NCBI GenBank assembly: GCA_902783815.1
Contig: CACZSM010000029.1
Location: forward strand, 1-6,547
Direction of reading: 5' to 3'
DNA length: 6,547 nucleotides
Source: an uncultured Ruminococcus sp.
GTDB lineage: Bacteria; Bacillota; Clostridia; Oscillospirales; Acutalibacteraceae
The position numbers and the translations under genes were made by a program. The notes beneath the pieces are model-generated. The model saw nothing but the letters and a program-made list of their open reading frames with translations. It searched no databases and was not told where the DNA came from. Of this stretch, positions 6,546 through 6,547 are shown one piece after another; within the stretch, counting starts at the first letter, position 1, and every line of letters begins with the position of its first letter.

Positions 6546-6547
6546 AA

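Overview
The window reads as a piece of chromosome from a low-to-moderate GC Gram-positive anaerobe. A Ruminococcus-like member of the Oscillospiraceae fits best. The evidence is strong GGAGG-type ribosome binding sites, a V-type (A/V) ATPase operon of the kind common in anaerobic Firmicutes, and a secreted protein whose C-terminal repeats carry a Tyr-Tyr-Tyr-Lys-Lys signature that I associate with ruminococcal surface proteins. The genus is an inference from recall; no marker gene in the window proves it.

The left part (bases 2 to about 2711) is the 3' end of a V-type ATPase operon on the + strand. It holds the last 179 codons of catalytic subunit A, all of non-catalytic subunit B (478 aa) and all of central-stalk subunit D (208 aa). 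The three genes are closely spaced (37 and 18 bases) and end at a clear Rho-independent terminator with a UUCG tetraloop right after subunit D. A and B form the alternating A3B3 head, and D is the rotor axle that turns inside it, coupling ATP hydrolysis or synthesis to ion movement through membrane subunits encoded outside the window. Nothing here says whether the ion is H+ or Na+.

The middle (2661-2908) is a 248-base intergenic stretch. It contains that terminator, then a near-consensus sigma-A promoter (TTGAAT, 17-bp spacer, extended TGG-TATAAT) and a leader of about 87 bases with a 9-base direct repeat, leading to a strong ribosome binding site.

The right part (2909-6475) is one long gene for a secreted protein of 1188 residues. 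It has a signal peptide, a degenerate CAP/SCP-like domain that has lost its usual histidines, a Big_2-like Ig domain, a domain with the YTG...GTATV.I.GIGDY.G pattern, and nine tandem Ig-like (PKD-like) repeats of 85-95 residues reaching exactly to the C-terminus. The last four repeats form a distinct subfamily with an aromatic YYYKK-x5-W signature. No sortase motif, dockerin, S-layer-homology domain or C-terminal membrane anchor is visible. The window ends in a 12-bp hairpin whose visible U-tract lies on the minus strand, suggesting a shared terminator with a convergent gene beyond the right edge.

I found no mobile element, CRISPR array or RNA gene. The ATPase operon is ordinary. The secreted multi-repeat protein is the only part that may be poorly described, and its function cannot be stated from sequence alone.
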